From: Sphingomonas abaci
GTDB lineage: Bacteria > Pseudomonadota > Alphaproteobacteria > Sphingomonadales > Sphingomonadaceae
Length of the DNA stretch: 64,000 nucleotides
Assembly (NCBI RefSeq): GCF_014199625.1
Contig: NZ_JACHNY010000001.1
Span: 1,047,810-1,111,809, forward strand
Direction of reading: 5' to 3'
Every line of letters begins with the position of its first letter. Within the stretch, counting starts at the first letter, position 1. Below the pieces are notes generated by a model that had not been told where the DNA came from, made no database searches, and was given only the letters and a program-made list of their open reading frames with translations. Positions 1 to 10,750 of this stretch are shown here, one piece after another. Both the position numbers and the translations under genes were made by a program.

Positions 1-973
1 AGGCATCCGCCATCCGGTCGACGCTGAACCGCGCCGCCACCGCGCGGCGGCAGGCGGCGCGGTCGATCGTATCGATCCGCGCGATCGCGTCCACCGCCTG
101 TTCGGGCGTGTCGACCAGGAAGCCGGTGACGCCATGGTCGATCAGCTCGGGCATCGACCCGCGCCGGGCGGCGATCACCGGCGTGCCGCAGGCCATCGCC
201 TCGACCACCGACAGGCCGAACGGCTCGTCGAAATCGATCAGGTGGAGCAGCGCCCTGGCTCCGCCCAGCGCCCGCACCCGCGCCGCGCCGCCGACCGGTC
301 CGTGATAGCGGATGTCCGCGCCCAGATGCGGCGCCACCTCGCGATCGTGATAGCCGGAGTCCTGGACGATGCCGTACATGTCCAGGCCATGGCCGCTCGC
401 CCGCGCCGCCGCGATCGCGGCCGCCGCGCCCTTGTCGGGATGGATGCGACCGAAGAACAGAAGGTCGTCGCCCGGTTCGGGCTGGAAGGGGAAGTCGTCC
501 AGCACGATGCCATGATGGATGGTCGCGGCATAGCGCAGCTCGGGGTGGCGGTCGGCGTCGCTGATCGCGACATAATGGACGCGGTCCTGATAGGGCCGGT
601 ACATCGGCAGGATTCGGTCCGACGAGAAGCCGTGGATGGTCGTCACCATCGGCGTCGCCACCAGACCGGAAAAGCCGTGGGCGGGGAAATCGGCCTGGTT
701 GTGGATCAGGTCGAACCGGTCGGCCTGTTCGAACAGATGCGCGAGATGGCGGAACTCCCAGACCTTGGCGTCGATCGCCGGGTCCTCGGAATAGGGCGCG
801 GGCACCACCCCGTCGAGCCGCGCCGCCGTCTGGCTGTCGAGCGTGGCGAACAGCGTCACGTCGATGCCGCGCGCGACCAGCGCTTCGGTCAGCAGGCTGG
901 TGACCAGCTCCCATGGGCCATATTGGCGCGGCGGCGTGCGCCAGGCGATCGGCGCCAGCATCGCGATCTTCAT
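1..973 (-). CDS. Glycosyltransferase family 4 (GT-B), C-terminus cut by window edge
   Basis: Translates from ATG at 973 on the minus strand without a stop to base 1, so about 324 residues are visible and the C-terminus is missing. It starts MKIAMLAPIAWRTPP, the usual first beta-strand and loop of GT-B enzymes. Near the visible end it has the family 4 signature EPFGLSVVEAMACGTPV followed by ...GSMPELI, the nucleotide-sugar binding segment with its conserved Glu residues. A middle motif FFGRIHPDKG matches the start of the C-terminal Rossmann domain. A retaining cytosolic glycosyl transfer from a nucleotide sugar is expected; donor and acceptor cannot be read. The start codon lies 16 bp after the stop of the GH13 gene upstream, so the two are probably co-transcribed and may act on the same glucoside. 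Confidence 0.85.
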   Translation of the reverse strand, partial: MKIAMLAPIAWRTPPRQYGPWELVTSLLTEALVARGIDVTLFATLDSQTAARLDGVVPAPYSEDPAIDAKVWEFRHLAHLFEQADRFDLIHNQADFPAHGFSGLVATPMVTTIHGFSSDRILPMYRPYQDRVHYVAISDADRHPELRYAATIHHGIVLDDFPFQPEPGDDLLFFGRIHPDKGAAAAIAAARASGHGLDMYGIVQDSGYHDREVAPHLGADIRYHGPVGGAARVRALGGARALLHLIDFDEPFGLSVVEAMACGTPVIAARRGSMPELIDHGVTGFLVDTPEQAVDAIARIDTIDRAACRRAVAARFSVDRMADA

Positions 974-989
974 CGTCTATCCTTGTCAG

Positions 990-2573
990 TCAAAGCGGTA
1001 GGTGGAGGATCAGGCCCTCGTCGGCGCGCAAGCCCGCCGGGTCCGTCGCATCGTCCAGCGTCGAGCACAGCACGTCCCCCGTCCAGGGCAGGGCGACGGC
1101 CCCGCCGGTCAGGTTGAGCAGCACGCGCACCCGCTCGCCCGCATGGACCCGGTCATAGGCGAGGACGCCATCGGGCGCCTCCAGCAAGGCGATCGCGCCG
1201 AGCGTCAGGGCCGGGCTCGCGCGGCGCAGTGCCAGCAGGCGGCGATACAGGATCAGCATCGAACCCGGATCGTCCGCCTCGGCGGCGACGTTGCGCGTCG
1301 GCCAGTCGTCGTGCAGCGGCAGCCAGGGCTCGACCGTGCTGAACCCGGCAAAGGGGCCGGCGTCCCAGGCCATCGGCGTGCGCGACCGGTCGCGACCGAT
1401 GCCGATCCCGGGCTGGCGCAGATCCTGCGGATCGCGGATGCGGTCCGGTGGGATGGCGACCCGGCCGATCCCCAGCTCGTCGCCCTGGTACAGCGTCGGC
1501 GTGCCGCGCAGGGTCAGCAGCAGCATCGCCGCCACCCGCGCCTGGCGCTCCCCGATCCGCGCGGCGATACGGGGCGCGTCATGGCTGCCGATCACCCAAT
1601 TGGGCCAGCCATAGGCCGGCAACGACGCCTCATAGGCCGCGATCACGCCACGCAGGCCCGCCGCCGTCCAGTCGTTCTCGATCAGCTGGAAGTTGAAGGG
1701 CAGATGCACTTCGGGTCGTTCGGGCGTACCGTACCAGCGGGCATGACGGTCGTTGGGCAGGAAGATCTCGCCGACCAGCAGCCGCTCGCCATAGCCGTCC
1801 GCCAGGGCGCGCATCGCGGCGGCGATCGCGTGCGCCTCGGGCTGGTCGGTCGAATATAGCTGGATCAGCCGGTCGCGCTCGGTGCGGCCCGGCCGCCAGT
1901 CCGGATTGACCGGATTGTCGGGCAGCCCCTCGGCCTTGATGATGTGCCACAGCACGTCGATGCGGAAGCCGTCGACGCCGCGATCGAACCAGAAGCGCAT
2001 CACGTCCAGCATCGCCGTCCGCACCGCCGGGTTGCGCCAGTTGAGGTCGGCCTGCTCCTTCAGGAAGGTGTGGAGATAATATTGACCGGTGGCGGGGTCA
2101 TATTCCCAGGCCGGACCGCCCATGTCGCTGATCCAGTTGTTGGGCGGCCCGCCACCCGGCGCGGGGTCGCGCCAGATATACCAGTCGCGCTTCGGATCGT
2201 CGCGCGACGACCGGCTGGCCTGGAACCAGGGATGCGCGGTGGAACTGTGATTGGGCACGAAGTCGAGCAGCAGCTTCAGCCCGCGCGCATGGATCGCCGC
2301 CAGCAGCGCGTCGAACGCGGCCATGTCGCCGAACACAGGCTCGATCCCGCGATAGTCGGCGATGTCATAGCCGAAATCGGCCATGGGCGACGGGAAGATC
2401 GGCGACAGCCAGATCGCATCGACACCGAGCGCGGCGACATGGTCCAGCCGCTGCGCGATCCCCGCCAGGTCGCCGATGCCGTCGCCGTCGCTGTCCTGAA
2501 AGGAGCGCGGATAGATCTGGTAGATGACGCCGCCCCGCCACCAGGGGGCCAGATCGGGATGCGGGTCGGTCAT
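990..2573 (-). CDS. GH13 alpha-glucosidase / oligo-1,6-glucosidase-type enzyme
   Basis: 527 residues, a normal length for bacterial alpha-glucosidases. The N-terminus (VIYQIYPRSFQDSDGDGIGD) is the classic GH13 opening with a calcium-binding-like loop. Conserved GH13 regions are present in order: DFVPNHSS, GFRIDVLWH (Asp nucleophile), VGEIFLPN (Glu acid/base) and IGSHDAPR (transition-state Asp). No signal peptide is seen, so a cytosolic exo-acting alpha-glucosidase on maltose, isomaltose or trehalose-like substrates is likely. It is the first gene of a minus-strand operon with the glycosyltransferase 16 bp downstream. Exact linkage specificity cannot be called from sequence alone. Confidence 0.9.
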   Translation of the reverse strand: MTDPHPDLAPWWRGGVIYQIYPRSFQDSDGDGIGDLAGIAQRLDHVAALGVDAIWLSPIFPSPMADFGYDIADYRGIEPVFGDMAAFDALLAAIHARGLKLLLDFVPNHSSTAHPWFQASRSSRDDPKRDWYIWRDPAPGGGPPNNWISDMGGPAWEYDPATGQYYLHTFLKEQADLNWRNPAVRTAMLDVMRFWFDRGVDGFRIDVLWHIIKAEGLPDNPVNPDWRPGRTERDRLIQLYSTDQPEAHAIAAAMRALADGYGERLLVGEIFLPNDRHARWYGTPERPEVHLPFNFQLIENDWTAAGLRGVIAAYEASLPAYGWPNWVIGSHDAPRIAARIGERQARVAAMLLLTLRGTPTLYQGDELGIGRVAIPPDRIRDPQDLRQPGIGIGRDRSRTPMAWDAGPFAGFSTVEPWLPLHDDWPTRNVAAEADDPGSMLILYRRLLALRRASPALTLGAIALLEAPDGVLAYDRVHAGERVRVLLNLTGGAVALPWTGDVLCSTLDDATDPAGLRADEGLILHLPL

Positions 2574-2744
2574 GCGCGGGCTCGAACTCCTGTGGCACCG
2601 GCGGGATAACGCCGATCGCGGCGAAAGGGCACATTATCGCTAATCGGGGTCAGCGGCGCAGGCATGGGCGGGAACACCGCGGCCACCCGGCCTTTCTGGC
2701 CACACCCCCAAAAAGCCAGGCCCCTCAAGCAGAAAGCCTTAGCC

Positions 2745-3602
2745 ATGACCGATCGCCCGACGCCACCCCAGCCCGAACAGCAGCAGCCGATGCCCGGATC
2801 GACCGAGGCGATGACCCCGCGCCCCGATCACGGCGAGGACAGCTATGTCGGCCATGACCGGCTGGCGGGCAAGAAGGCCGTCATCACCGGCGGCGACAGC
2901 GGCATCGGCCGCGCCGTCGCGCTCGCCTTCGCGCGGGAGGGCGCGGACGTGCTGATCGCCTATCTGAACGAGGAGGAGGATGCGCGGGAGACCGCACGGC
3001 TGGTGTCGGAGGCGGGGCGCGAGGCGATCTGCGTGCCCGGCGACATCAGCGATCCCGCCCATGCCCGCGCGGTGATCGCCCGGGCGGTCGAGGCGTTCGG
3101 CCGGGTCGACATCCTGGTCAACAATGCCGCACACCAGGCGACCTTCCAGGCGCTGGAGGACATCCCGGACGCGGAATGGCAGACGACCTTCGCCACCAAC
3201 ATCCATGCGATGTTCTACCTCGCCAAGGCGGCGGTGCCGCACATGGCCGAGGGCGCGTCGATCATCAACACCACCTCGATCAACGCCGATCAGCCGAGCG
3301 AGCAGCTGCTCGCCTATGCCACCACCAAGGGGGCGATCCACAATTTCACCGCGGGCCTTGCGCAGATGCTGGCGGAGCGCAAGATCCGGGTCAATGCGGT
3401 GGCGCCGGGCCCGGTCTGGACGCCGCTGATCCCCTCCACCATGCCGCCCGAGGCGGTGAAGAGCTTCGGGCAGAACGTGCCGCTCGGCCGCGCCGCGCAG
3501 CCGGCCGAACTCGCCCCGCCCTATGTGATGCTGGCCAGCGACGAGGCGAGCTACATCACCGGCGCGACCATTCCGGTCACTGGCGGACGGCCGTTCCTGT
3601 AG
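2745..3602 (+). CDS. SDR-family NADP-dependent oxidoreductase (YghA / general stress protein 39 type)
   Basis: 285 residues from ATG 2745. An upstream in-frame start at 2664 exists, but homologues begin at the Gln/Pro-rich leader seen here (QPEQQQPMPGS). Rossmann motif TGGDSGIGRAVA binds the cofactor, NNAA follows beta-4, and the active site Ser...Tyr-x3-Lys appears as TTSIN and YATTKGA. The C-terminal PVTGGRPFL is typical of this stress-linked SDR branch, whose members reduce aldehydes. It is divergent from the GH13 operon. A GGAAC at 2671-2675 with CTTT 16 bp later weakly resembles an EcfG-type stress promoter; this is only a suggestion. Confidence 0.88.
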   Translation: MTDRPTPPQPEQQQPMPGSTEAMTPRPDHGEDSYVGHDRLAGKKAVITGGDSGIGRAVALAFAREGADVLIAYLNEEEDARETARLVSEAGREAICVPGDISDPAHARAVIARAVEAFGRVDILVNNAAHQATFQALEDIPDAEWQTTFATNIHAMFYLAKAAVPHMAEGASIINTTSINADQPSEQLLAYATTKGAIHNFTAGLAQMLAERKIRVNAVAPGPVWTPLIPSTMPPEAVKSFGQNVPLGRAAQPAELAPPYVMLASDEASYITGATIPVTGGRPFL

Positions 3603-3821
3603 GATAACCGACGCGCCGCCCGCGCCGTCCGAGCGACGGCTGGACCTTCGTACACCCGCCTACCACCCCGCCAGTCGCCGGGGCGGAGGCTGGCGGAGCG
3701 CAACGTCGGGGGCTCGCCACACGCTGGGCCTTGGGGGGGCAGCGCTCCCCCCTTGAAAAACTATCCCCCTATCAAGCCGCTATCGCTGGCGGCGGGCCGC
3801 GGCCCTCCCCATCTTCCGTCA

Positions 3822-4817
3822 ATGAAGCTTTCCTTTCTCGATCTCGTGCCCGTCGTCGAGGGCGGCACCGTCGGCGAGGCGCTGACCCGCGCCGCCGATC
3901 TCGCGCGCCATGCCGAAGCCGAAGGCTTCACCCGCTATTGGGTGGCCGAGCATCACGGCATGACCGGCATCGCCTCGGCCGCCACATCGGTGGTGATCGC
4001 GCATCTCGCCGCCGCGACCCGCCATATCCGTGTCGGTGCGGGCGGGATCATGCTGCCCAACCATGCGCCGCTCGCCATCGCCGAACAGTTCGGGACGCTC
4101 GACGCGCTGTTCCCGGGCCGGATCGACCTGGGGCTGGGCCGGGCGCCGGGCAGCGACCAGCGGGTCGCGCGGGCGATGCGGCGGACGCTGGAGACCGACG
4201 CCAACGCCTTTCCGCAGGACGTGCTGGAACTGCAAAGCTATTTCGCCGACGATGGCCAGACCGGCATCGTCGCCACGCCTGGCGCGGGCGCGCGGCCCGA
4301 CCTGTGGATCCTGGGGTCGAGCCTGTTCGGCGCGCAGCTCGCCGCCGCGCTGGGCCTGCCCTATGCCTTCGCCTCGCACTTCGCGCCCGATGCGCTGGAC
4401 CAGGCGATGGCGATCTATCGCCGCGACTTCCGCCCCTCGGCGCATTGCGCCAGGCCCTATGCGATGGCCGGCTTCAACGTCTTCGCCGCGGACACCGCCG
4501 AGGAGGCGGAGCTGATCGCCTCGTCGCAGCAACAGTCGTTCGTGGCGCTGCGCACCGGCAACCCGCGCCAGCTGCCGCCGCCGGTCGCGGGCTATCGCCA
4601 GTCGCTCGGGGCGCAGGGCAATGCGCTGCTGAACCAGGTGCTGAGCTGCTCCTCGATCGGCACGGCCGAGACGGTCGCGCGCGACCTCGCCGCCTTCGTC
4701 GAACGCACCGGCGTCGACGAGGTGATGGTGACCAGCGCCATCTACGACCAGGCGGCGCGCAAGCGTTCGCTGACGCTGACCGCCCAGGCCGCCGAGGACG
4801 TGAAGGCCGCCGCCTGA
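3822..4817 (+). CDS. LLM-class flavin-dependent oxidoreductase (luciferase-like, MsnO8 type)
   Basis: 331 residues from ATG 3822; in-frame ATG 3753 would add 23 unconserved residues. The N-terminus [11 protein letters not shown] and the segments [18 protein letters not shown] and [11 protein letters not shown] are diagnostic of FMN/F420 luciferase-fold monooxygenases without a partner beta subunit. Cytosolic TIM-barrel enzyme; the substrate is unknown. The gene stands alone: the 219 bp before it hold a G7/C6 inverted repeat (about 3733-3752) that could be the 3' hairpin of the SDR gene. The next gene downstream is convergent (histidine kinase ending at 4855). Confidence 0.88.
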   Translation: MKLSFLDLVPVVEGGTVGEALTRAADLARHAEAEGFTRYWVAEHHGMTGIASAATSVVIAHLAAATRHIRVGAGGIMLPNHAPLAIAEQFGTLDALFPGRIDLGLGRAPGSDQRVARAMRRTLETDANAFPQDVLELQSYFADDGQTGIVATPGAGARPDLWILGSSLFGAQLAAALGLPYAFASHFAPDALDQAMAIYRRDFRPSAHCARPYAMAGFNVFAADTAEEAELIASSQQQSFVALRTGNPRQLPPPVAGYRQSLGAQGNALLNQVLSCSSIGTAETVARDLAAFVERTGVDEVMVTSAIYDQAARKRSLTLTAQAAEDVKAAA

Positions 4818-4854
4818 TCCGACCGCCCCTGCGCAGGCGGGAGGACGGGGAGGT

Positions 4855-6270
4855 TCAGGCGGTCGCCGTCGCCGCCGGCAGCCGCAGGCGAACGAGCAGG
4901 CCGCCCAGGTCCTCGCTCTCCTCCAGCGCGACGGTGCCGCCATAGATTTCCGCAACGTCGCGGACGATGGCCAGGCCCAGGCCGGTGCCCGGCTTGCCCG
5001 TGTCCAGCCGCACGCCGCGATCGAAGATGCGGACCCGGTCGTCGGCCGGGATGCCCATGCCGTCATCCTCGACCAGGATCTCGACGAAGCCCGCCTCCGC
5101 CGCCACCGTGACGAAGACGCTGCCGCCGCCATATTTGGCGGCGTTCTCGATCAGGTTGCCGAGCATCTCGTCCAGGTCCTGCCGCTCGACATGGACCTGG
5201 AGGTCCTTCGGTCCCGCCACGTCGATGCGGACATGGCGATAGAGGCGCGCCACCGCGCGCTCGACCGATTGCAGGCTGGGCCAGACCTCGGCGCGACTGT
5301 GCGCCGATCCGCGCCGGCCGACCGCCCGCGCGCGCGCCAGATGATGGTCGACCTGGCGCCGCATCGTCCGCGCCTCGCGGATCACCGTCTCCGCCAGGTC
5401 GTCGGCCTGGGCGGTGGCCGCGTTCATGATCACGGTCAGCGGGGTCTTGAGCGCATGGGCGAGGTTGCCGGCATGACGGCGCGCCTCCTCGGCCTGGCGC
5501 TCGTTATGCTCGACCAGCGCGTTCAGCTCCTCGACCAATGGCGCGACCTCGTCGGGCAGCGCGCCGCCGACCCGCGAGCTCTGCCCGCTGCGCATCCGCA
5601 CGATCTCCATGCGCAGGCGGCGCAGCGGCAACAGGCCATAGACGGTCTGGAGCCCGGCCAGCACGATCAGCCCGAGCGCCAGCAGCAGGAAGGAGCGGAC
5701 CAGCGTCCGCCGCAGCGCCGCGATCTGCGCGTCCAGCCCGTCGCGGCTCTGCGCCACCTGGAAACGCCAGCGCACCTTCGACCCGGGCAGTTGCACGTCG
5801 CGCTCGACGATGCGCAGCTTCTCCTGGCCGAACTGGCTGCTGTCATAGGCATGGACGCCGCGATCCTGATGCGGCGCGCCATAGGCCAGCCGCCGGTCCC
5901 AGAGCGAGCGCGACGGGAAGGGCTCGCGCCCCTGCCCCGACACCTGCCAGTACAGCCCGGAATAGGGCTCGAGGAAGCGCTGGTCCGCCGCCTCGCGCGA
6001 AAATTGCACCTCGCCGATCGGGTCGATCTCGGCCGAGACGATCAGCGCGGTCAGCACATATTCGAGCTGGTCGTCGAAATTGCGCGTGACGGCGCTCGCC
6101 AGCACCCGATCGAGCGCGAATCCGCCGCCGGCCAGCAGCAGCGTGATCCACGCCGCCGCGATCAGGATCATGCGCCGCGACAGCGACCCCGTGGTGCGAG
6201 CGGGCGCGAAGGTCGGCGGATCACTCGGGCGCGCGTCGGCGACGGCGGGGTCGGTCACGGGATCGGTCAT
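4855..6270 (-). CDS. Two-component sensor histidine kinase (PhoQ-like)
   Basis: 471 residues from ATG 6270, 13 bp after the stop of the response regulator. An upstream in-frame start (6339) would lie inside the regulator gene. Layout: short cytosolic N-terminus, membrane helix around residues 30-55, periplasmic sensor of roughly 120 residues, second membrane helix, then HisKA with H-box NLAHALKTPLTVI, N-box NLIENAAKYG, G1 DDGMGIP and G2 GTGLGLAI. The order PepSY protein - regulator - kinase is typical of PhoP/PhoQ-like systems in alphaproteobacteria, where the kinase senses envelope signals. The ligand is unknown. Confidence 0.92.
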   Translation of the reverse strand: MTDPVTDPAVADARPSDPPTFAPARTTGSLSRRMILIAAAWITLLLAGGGFALDRVLASAVTRNFDDQLEYVLTALIVSAEIDPIGEVQFSREAADQRFLEPYSGLYWQVSGQGREPFPSRSLWDRRLAYGAPHQDRGVHAYDSSQFGQEKLRIVERDVQLPGSKVRWRFQVAQSRDGLDAQIAALRRTLVRSFLLLALGLIVLAGLQTVYGLLPLRRLRMEIVRMRSGQSSRVGGALPDEVAPLVEELNALVEHNERQAEEARRHAGNLAHALKTPLTVIMNAATAQADDLAETVIREARTMRRQVDHHLARARAVGRRGSAHSRAEVWPSLQSVERAVARLYRHVRIDVAGPKDLQVHVERQDLDEMLGNLIENAAKYGGGSVFVTVAAEAGFVEILVEDDGMGIPADDRVRIFDRGVRLDTGKPGTGLGLAIVRDVAEIYGGTVALEESEDLGGLLVRLRLPAATATA

Positions 6271-6283
6271 CTTGCGGACAGGA

Positions 6284-6949
6284 TCAGGCGTCCGGCTCGT
6301 CCAGGCTGTAGCCGAGCCCGCGGATGGTGGTGATGACATCCTGGCCCAGCTTCTTGCGGATGCGCGTCACGAACACCTCGATCGTGTTCGAATCGCGGTC
6401 GAAGTCCTGGTCGTAGATATGTTCGATCAGCTCGGTGCGGCTGACCACCTTGCCCTTATGGTGGAGCAGATAGGACAGGAGCTTATATTCCTGCGCGGTC
6501 AGCTTCACCGGCTCGCCGGCGCGCGTCACCTTGCCCGAACGGGTGTCGAGCCGCACGTCGCCCGCCGTCAGTTCCGACGAGGCATTGCCCGAGGCGCGGC
6601 GGATCAATGCGCGCAGGCGGGCGATCAGCTCCTCGGTCTGGAAGGGCTTGGCGACATAATCGTCGGCACCCGCGTCCAGTCCGGCCACCTTGTCGGACCA
6701 GCTGTCGCGCGCGGTCAGCACCAGCACGGGCGTGGTCTTGCCCTCTTTCCGCCAGCGGTCGAGCACGGTCAGCCCGTCGATCTCCGGCAACCCCAGGTCG
6801 AGCACGATCGCGTCATAGGTCTCGGTCTGGCCCAGGAACAGGCCTTCCTCGCCATCGGTGGCGAGGTCGATCGCATAGCCCGCGCCTTCCAGCGTGTTCT
6901 TGAGCTGCTGCCCCAGATTGGGTTCGTCCTCGACGATCAGCACCCGCAT
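6284..6949 (-). CDS. OmpR/PhoP-family response regulator
   Basis: 221 residues. Receiver domain starts MRVLIVEDEPNLG with the acidic pair, the phosphoacceptor Asp in LDLGLPEID, Thr in LTARDSW and Lys in AKPFQTEEL. A winged-helix DNA-binding domain follows (LTAQEYKLLSYLL ... TIEVFVTRIRKKLG ... IRGLGYSL). It is the middle gene of a minus-strand operon: PepSY protein upstream (7076-7369) and kinase downstream. A GCTGAAC/GTTCAGC inverted repeat lies upstream at 7022-7051 and a tandem TGAACC-type box lies before the PepSY gene; both are candidate autoregulatory sites. Confidence 0.93.
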   Translation of the reverse strand: MRVLIVEDEPNLGQQLKNTLEGAGYAIDLATDGEEGLFLGQTETYDAIVLDLGLPEIDGLTVLDRWRKEGKTTPVLVLTARDSWSDKVAGLDAGADDYVAKPFQTEELIARLRALIRRASGNASSELTAGDVRLDTRSGKVTRAGEPVKLTAQEYKLLSYLLHHKGKVVSRTELIEHIYDQDFDRDSNTIEVFVTRIRKKLGQDVITTIRGLGYSLDEPDA

Positions 6950-7021
6950 TGTCCATCCTCCATGACCACGAACGACCGTCGTTAAGCCTGGCGAGGCGTG
7001 GAGGAAAGCACCTGTCGCACC

Positions 7022-7051
7022 GCTGAACCCGATCGACGGCGATCGTTCAGC
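7022..7051. promoter_or_regulatory. Inverted repeat GCTGAAC-N16-GTTCAGC
   Basis: A perfect 7-bp inverted repeat (7022-7028 and 7045-7051) in the gap between the PepSY gene and the response regulator. Its core TGAACC matches the tandem boxes found before the PepSY gene (7396-7420) and before the second two-component system (46568-46594). Inferred to be a response-regulator site; it could instead form an mRNA hairpin between the two genes. Confidence 0.35.
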
Positions 7052-7075
7052 CTGCAGGACGCGCGGAAGGCGGCA

Positions 7076-7369
7076 TCAGTTGCCGGTCTTGCCGATCACC
7101 TGGCCGGAGCGTTCGTCCACATCGACCCAGATGACGACCCCGTCGCGCAGGAACTTCATGGTGTAGGTGCCGCTGCGCGCGTCATAGTCGAAGCCGAGAT
7201 ATTGCGCGCCGCGCATCATCGGGATCACCCGCCGCTCGATCTCCTTGATCGACACCGACCGCCCCTGCCGGCGCGCATCATAGGCCCGCATCTGGTCGCC
7301 GCGCGACTGGGCCGGCGCAATCGCGGGGACCGTGGCGGCCAGCAGCGCAAGGGGCAGGAGGATTCGCAT
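7076..7369 (-). CDS. PepSY-domain periplasmic protein
   Basis: 97 residues with a cleavable signal peptide (MRILLPLALLAATVPAIAPA). The mature part holds a single PepSY-like fold: GAQYLGFDYDARSGTYTMKF ending with a beta-hairpin DVDERSGQVIG. PepSY proteins are small periplasmic inhibitor or sensor modules, and they are often encoded next to PhoPQ-type two-component systems, as here (regulator starts 126 bp downstream). It probably modulates the adjacent kinase or a periplasmic protease; that role is inferred. A tandem TGAACC box lies 27 bp upstream of its start. Confidence 0.8.
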   Translation of the reverse strand: MRILLPLALLAATVPAIAPAQSRGDQMRAYDARRQGRSVSIKEIERRVIPMMRGAQYLGFDYDARSGTYTMKFLRDGVVIWVDVDERSGQVIGKTGN

Positions 7370-7395
7370 CGCTGGCCGCCATAGCTAGGGGGCAT

Positions 7396-7420
7396 TGAAC
7401 CGCCTGTGAATGCCTGAACA
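7396..7420. promoter_or_regulatory. Tandem TGAACC-type box (PhoP-box-like), period 11 bp
   Basis: TGAACC (7396-7401), five bases, TGAATG (7407-7412), two bases, TGAACA (7415-7420). Read on the minus strand these are GGTTCA/CATTCA hexamers with an 11-bp period, the geometry of PhoP/OmpR-type tandem sites. It sits just upstream of the PepSY-regulator-kinase operon (start 7369). A close relative is found at 46568-46594 before the second regulator. Function is inferred. Confidence 0.45.
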
Positions 7421-7468
7421 TCGCGGTTGCTGTTGCCGGTCGGCCACAGGCACCTTAGGTGGCGGCGC

Positions 7469-9250
<1,782 letters not shown>

Positions 9251-9255
9251 CCGTC

Positions 9256-9723
9256 ATGGCCCGCCCCGCCCCCTGGCGCCTGGACGCCGACCGCTTCGCG
9301 CATCGCACGCTGTTCCAGACGCGCTATCAGGATCTCGATCCCAACGGCCATATCAACAATGTCGCCTACGCGGCGCTGTTCGAAAGCGCGCGGGTGCGGT
9401 TCAACGCCGCCATCGCGCTCGACCGTTGGCGCGACTTGCGCTTCCTGGTCGCCAAGGTCGAACTGAACTATCTGGCGGAGGGGCATTTCCCCGCCGATGT
9501 CGAGATCGCCACCGCGGTCGGGCCGATCGGCGGGCGAAGCTGGCACCTGTTGTCGACCATGTTCCAGGACGGCGTCGCGCTCGCCACCTGCGACACGGTG
9601 CTGGTCGCCAGCAAGGCGGCGGACGGCCTGCCGCCCGCCATGCGCGCGGCGCTGGCGGCGGCGCAATCGCCGGCCGGGGATCAGAGCCGGGCGAGCGTCT
9701 CCGGGTCGGGCTTGCCGTCGTAG
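9256..9723 (+). CDS. Acyl-CoA thioesterase, 4HBT hotdog fold
   Basis: 155 residues. The N-terminal RYQDLDPNGHINNVAY is the 4HBT signature with the catalytic Asp and the substrate-binding helix. This family hydrolyses short or medium acyl-CoA thioesters in the cytosol. It follows the ABC-F gene by 5 bp. Its last 43 bp overlap the 3' end of the convergent DUF1810 gene. The final ~15 residues are probably non-conserved read-through into that overlap. Confidence 0.85.
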   Translation: MARPAPWRLDADRFAHRTLFQTRYQDLDPNGHINNVAYAALFESARVRFNAAIALDRWRDLRFLVAKVELNYLAEGHFPADVEIATAVGPIGGRSWHLLSTMFQDGVALATCDTVLVASKAADGLPPAMRAALAAAQSPAGDQSRASVSGSGLPS

Positions 9724-10091
9724 AAGCGGTCGAGCGCCGCGCGGAACGGCGCGGGGTCGTCAGCCACCGCGGCGAATAGCGTCATCGACGATCGCAGCTT
9801 GACCGCGTCGATCCCGCCCAGGATGTGTTCGGCGCTGCCGGAGGCCGCGACCACCGCCCCCGTCGCCTCGACCAGCCTCGCCCCGAGCAGCGGATGCGCC
9901 AGATAGGCGCGCGCCTCGTCGGCGGAGGCGATCGCGTAGCGGCGCGCCATGTCGCTCTTCCCCAATCCGGCGACCTGCGGGAAGATGAACCACATCCAGT
10001 GGCTGCGCTTGGCGCCGCGGCGCAGTTCGGTCAGCGCGGTGGCATAGCTGTCGGCCTGGGCGGCGACGAAGCGGGACAGGTCGTGGGTCAT
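9681..10091 (-). CDS. DUF1810-family protein
   Basis: 136 residues. The motif RGAKRSHWMWFIFPQ with LGKSDMARRYAI is characteristic of the DUF1810 family (calpastatin-like small cytosolic proteins of unknown function). Full length for the family. Convergent with and overlapping the thioesterase gene. No promoter or partner gives a clue to its role. Confidence 0.85.
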   Translation of the reverse strand: MTHDLSRFVAAQADSYATALTELRRGAKRSHWMWFIFPQVAGLGKSDMARRYAIASADEARAYLAHPLLGARLVEATGAVVAASGSAEHILGGIDAVKLRSSMTLFAAVADDPAPFRAALDRFYDGKPDPETLARL

Positions 10092-10202
10092 GCCGCTCCA
10101 AATGGGGCCGTGCCGCCGCCCCGCAACCAGCGGCGCGCCTGGGCGTTCGTTCCGCCTGTGTCCCGCCCGGCCCCGCGCCGGCTTGTCAACCGGAGCGCCG
10201 GC

Positions 10203-10724
10203 ATGAGGCCCTGTCTTCTCCTATCCTTCGCGACGCTGGCCCTGACCGCGCCGCTGGCCGGATGCGGGACGCGGGAACCGGATGCCAGCGAAGCAGCCCC
10301 CGGCAATTTCGTGCCTCCCGTCACCCGCGCGCCCAGTCCCGTCGCGGGGCAGGACAACCGCACGCCGCTTTCCGCCTATATCGGCCATTATCCACAGGAT
10401 GCCGTCGGGGGCGTGTCGTTCTTCGACCGCACGGAGGTCGCCAATGCGTTGGTCGACGCAGTGGCGGACGAGACGCTTCGCCACCAGATCACCGGCCGCG
10501 ACACCGTGTCGGTGCCGATCTTCGCGCAAGGCGGCATGATCGCGGCGCATGGCTGCGAACCGCATGATTGCGGCGATCACGACTGGACGGTGCTGATCCC
10601 CCGGGATGGCGACCGGACCAGGGCGGCGGTCTGCCACCATGACGCTGCCACGATGGGCGACACCAGCCGCTGGATGACCCGCGCCGGAACGCAGACGCGG
10701 CCGGGCGATTGTCCCCAGGCCTGA
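10203..10724 (+). CDS. Hypothetical exported lipoprotein
   Basis: 173 residues from ATG 10203. The N-terminus is a lipoprotein signal: hydrophobic run then LAGC (lipobox, Cys at about residue 21), so a lipid-anchored periplasmic protein is expected. The mature part is Pro-rich at first and then carries four Cys residues (GCEPHDC, VCHH, GDCPQA), which may form disulfides. The GCEPHDCGDHDW segment resembles domains of inhibitor-like lipoproteins found widely in alphaproteobacteria, but I do not recognise the family with certainty. It precedes the YbhB gene by 26 bp in the same direction. Confidence 0.75.
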   Translation: MRPCLLLSFATLALTAPLAGCGTREPDASEAAPGNFVPPVTRAPSPVAGQDNRTPLSAYIGHYPQDAVGGVSFFDRTEVANALVDAVADETLRHQITGRDTVSVPIFAQGGMIAAHGCEPHDCGDHDWTVLIPRDGDRTRAAVCHHDAATMGDTSRWMTRAGTQTRPGDCPQA

Positions 10725-10750
10725 CCGACGACGAACAAGGAGCGGCATCG

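Noticed and set aside
2671..2695. EcfG-type promoter before the SDR gene
   Set aside because: GGAAC is exact but the second element is CTTT rather than CGTT; kept only as a remark, not as a feature.
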